In this document: positions 13,613 through 14,031 of the stretch, one piece after another
Numbering within the stretch: position 1 is the stretch's first letter
How the letters are laid out: each line of letters starts with the position of its first letter
From: Calditrichia bacterium
GTDB taxonomy: Bacteria; Calditrichota; Calditrichia; RBG-13-44-9
Assembly (NCBI GenBank): GCA_026991005.1
Contig: JALXCH010000462.1
Location: forward strand, 1-14,031
Reading direction: 5' to 3'
DNA: 14,031 bases
Notes under the pieces: generated by a model
What the model saw: the letters and a program-made list of their open reading frames with translations, nothing else
What the model was told of the DNA's origin: nothing
The model's database searches: none
Made by a program: the position numbers and the translations under genes

Positions 13613-14031
13613 ATGAAACGACTTCTGGCGATAAATCTTTTATTGCTCATTGGTCTCACGCTGTTTGCGAAACAGGTTCCAGTTGAATACAAGCAAATCG
13701 AGGATTTATTGGTATCCATTCGCATGAATGGTGGTGATGTGTTTTACGCCGAAGAATTTTACCGCTGGAAAGAGGAATACGAGAAAATTCGAGAAACCTC
13801 ACCCATTGTCTTGTCGCTGGAAGACCGCCAGAAGATTCAGAAAATTTATGAGAAACTGCAGGAGATCGAAAAAAACTCGGGTAAAATCCGTCCCTATCTT
13901 AGCAGTGTGCTGGCTGCACGCGAAGCTGCTCTAACCAATGGGGCCGATGATTTTGCCCAGGATTATTTTCAGAAAGCCGAAAACGAACTTCATCGTCTGG
14001 CAGAAAAGTTAAAGCACTCCCGCCCCCAGCG
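13613..14031 (+). CDS. Exported protein of unknown function, 3' end missing
   Basis: The frame is open from the ATG at 13613 to the right edge (139 codons), with GAGGG 4 nt before the ATG. Residues 1-19 (MKRLLAINLLLLIGLTLFA) are a Sec signal peptide, so the product is periplasmic or outside the cell. The rest is charged and apparently alpha-helical: an acidic/basic segment (FYRWKEEYEKIRET), a coiled stretch (RQKIQKIYEKLQEIEKN), then LAAREAALTNGADDFAQDYFQKAENELHRLAEKL. That last pattern resembles DUF4398-like helical repeats, which are often followed by an OmpA-type peptidoglycan-binding domain; that part would lie beyond the window. This family suggestion is weak. The gene is separated from adk by a long non-coding stretch and transcribed away from it. 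Confidence 0.8.
   Translation, partial: MKRLLAINLLLLIGLTLFAKQVPVEYKQIEDLLVSIRMNGGDVFYAEEFYRWKEEYEKIRETSPIVLSLEDRQKIQKIYEKLQEIEKNSGKIRPYLSSVLAAREAALTNGADDFAQDYFQKAENELHRLAEKLKHSRPQ

Overview
The window looks like chromosomal DNA from a Gram-negative member of the FCB group, close to the Calditrichota / KSB1 / Ignavibacteria type. I infer this from three things. A C-terminal secretion/sorting domain of the 'YPNPFNP...GVYFYKL' kind sits on an exported cytochrome. There is a lipoprotein with an 'NPFDP' motif just after the lipobox. Two promoters resemble the Bacteroidetes TAnnTTTG type. Shine-Dalgarno sites are nevertheless strong in front of several genes. Composition is moderate GC with AT-rich intergenic spaces. 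This is not a species assignment.

Layout. 1-963 (-): 5' part of an exported amylo-alpha-1,6-glucosidase / glycogen-debranching-like protein, running off the left edge. 1178-1567 (-): a PerR-type Fur-family regulator with a near-consensus PerR box upstream. 1780-3624 (+): uvrC. 3730-3757: hairpin terminator shared by convergent genes. 3782-5167 (-): exported octaheme c-type cytochrome with a type IX-like sorting domain. 5239-5733 (-): small TPR protein. 5746-5924: a compact sigma54-type control region. 5925-7268 (-): PAS / AAA+ / Fis-type sigma54 activator. 7436-8354 (-): a decayed NAD-dependent epimerase/SDR pseudogene. 8400-12392 (-): an apparent operon adk - lipoprotein - membrane-bound GAF/SpoIIE phosphatase. 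12393-13612: about 1.2 kb without a credible gene but with tandem repeats and a 128-bp element with hairpin ends. 13613-14031 (+): 5' part of an exported, probably helical, unknown protein.

The most interesting system is at 3.7-7.35 kb. The activator gene, the TPR gene and the cytochrome gene lie in that order on the minus strand. The same dyad, GAAAC-N5-GTTTC, occurs in front of the activator's own start and twice between the activator and the TPR gene. The two downstream copies are centred about 81 and 161 bp upstream of the start point predicted from a TGGCA/TTG (-24/-12) sigma54-like promoter, with an exact IHF-consensus match in between. The picture is an autoregulated enhancer-binding protein with cysteines in its PAS domain that switches on a TPR protein and a probably surface-exposed octaheme cytochrome. 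This is inference from sequence layout; function, electron partner and signal are unknown.
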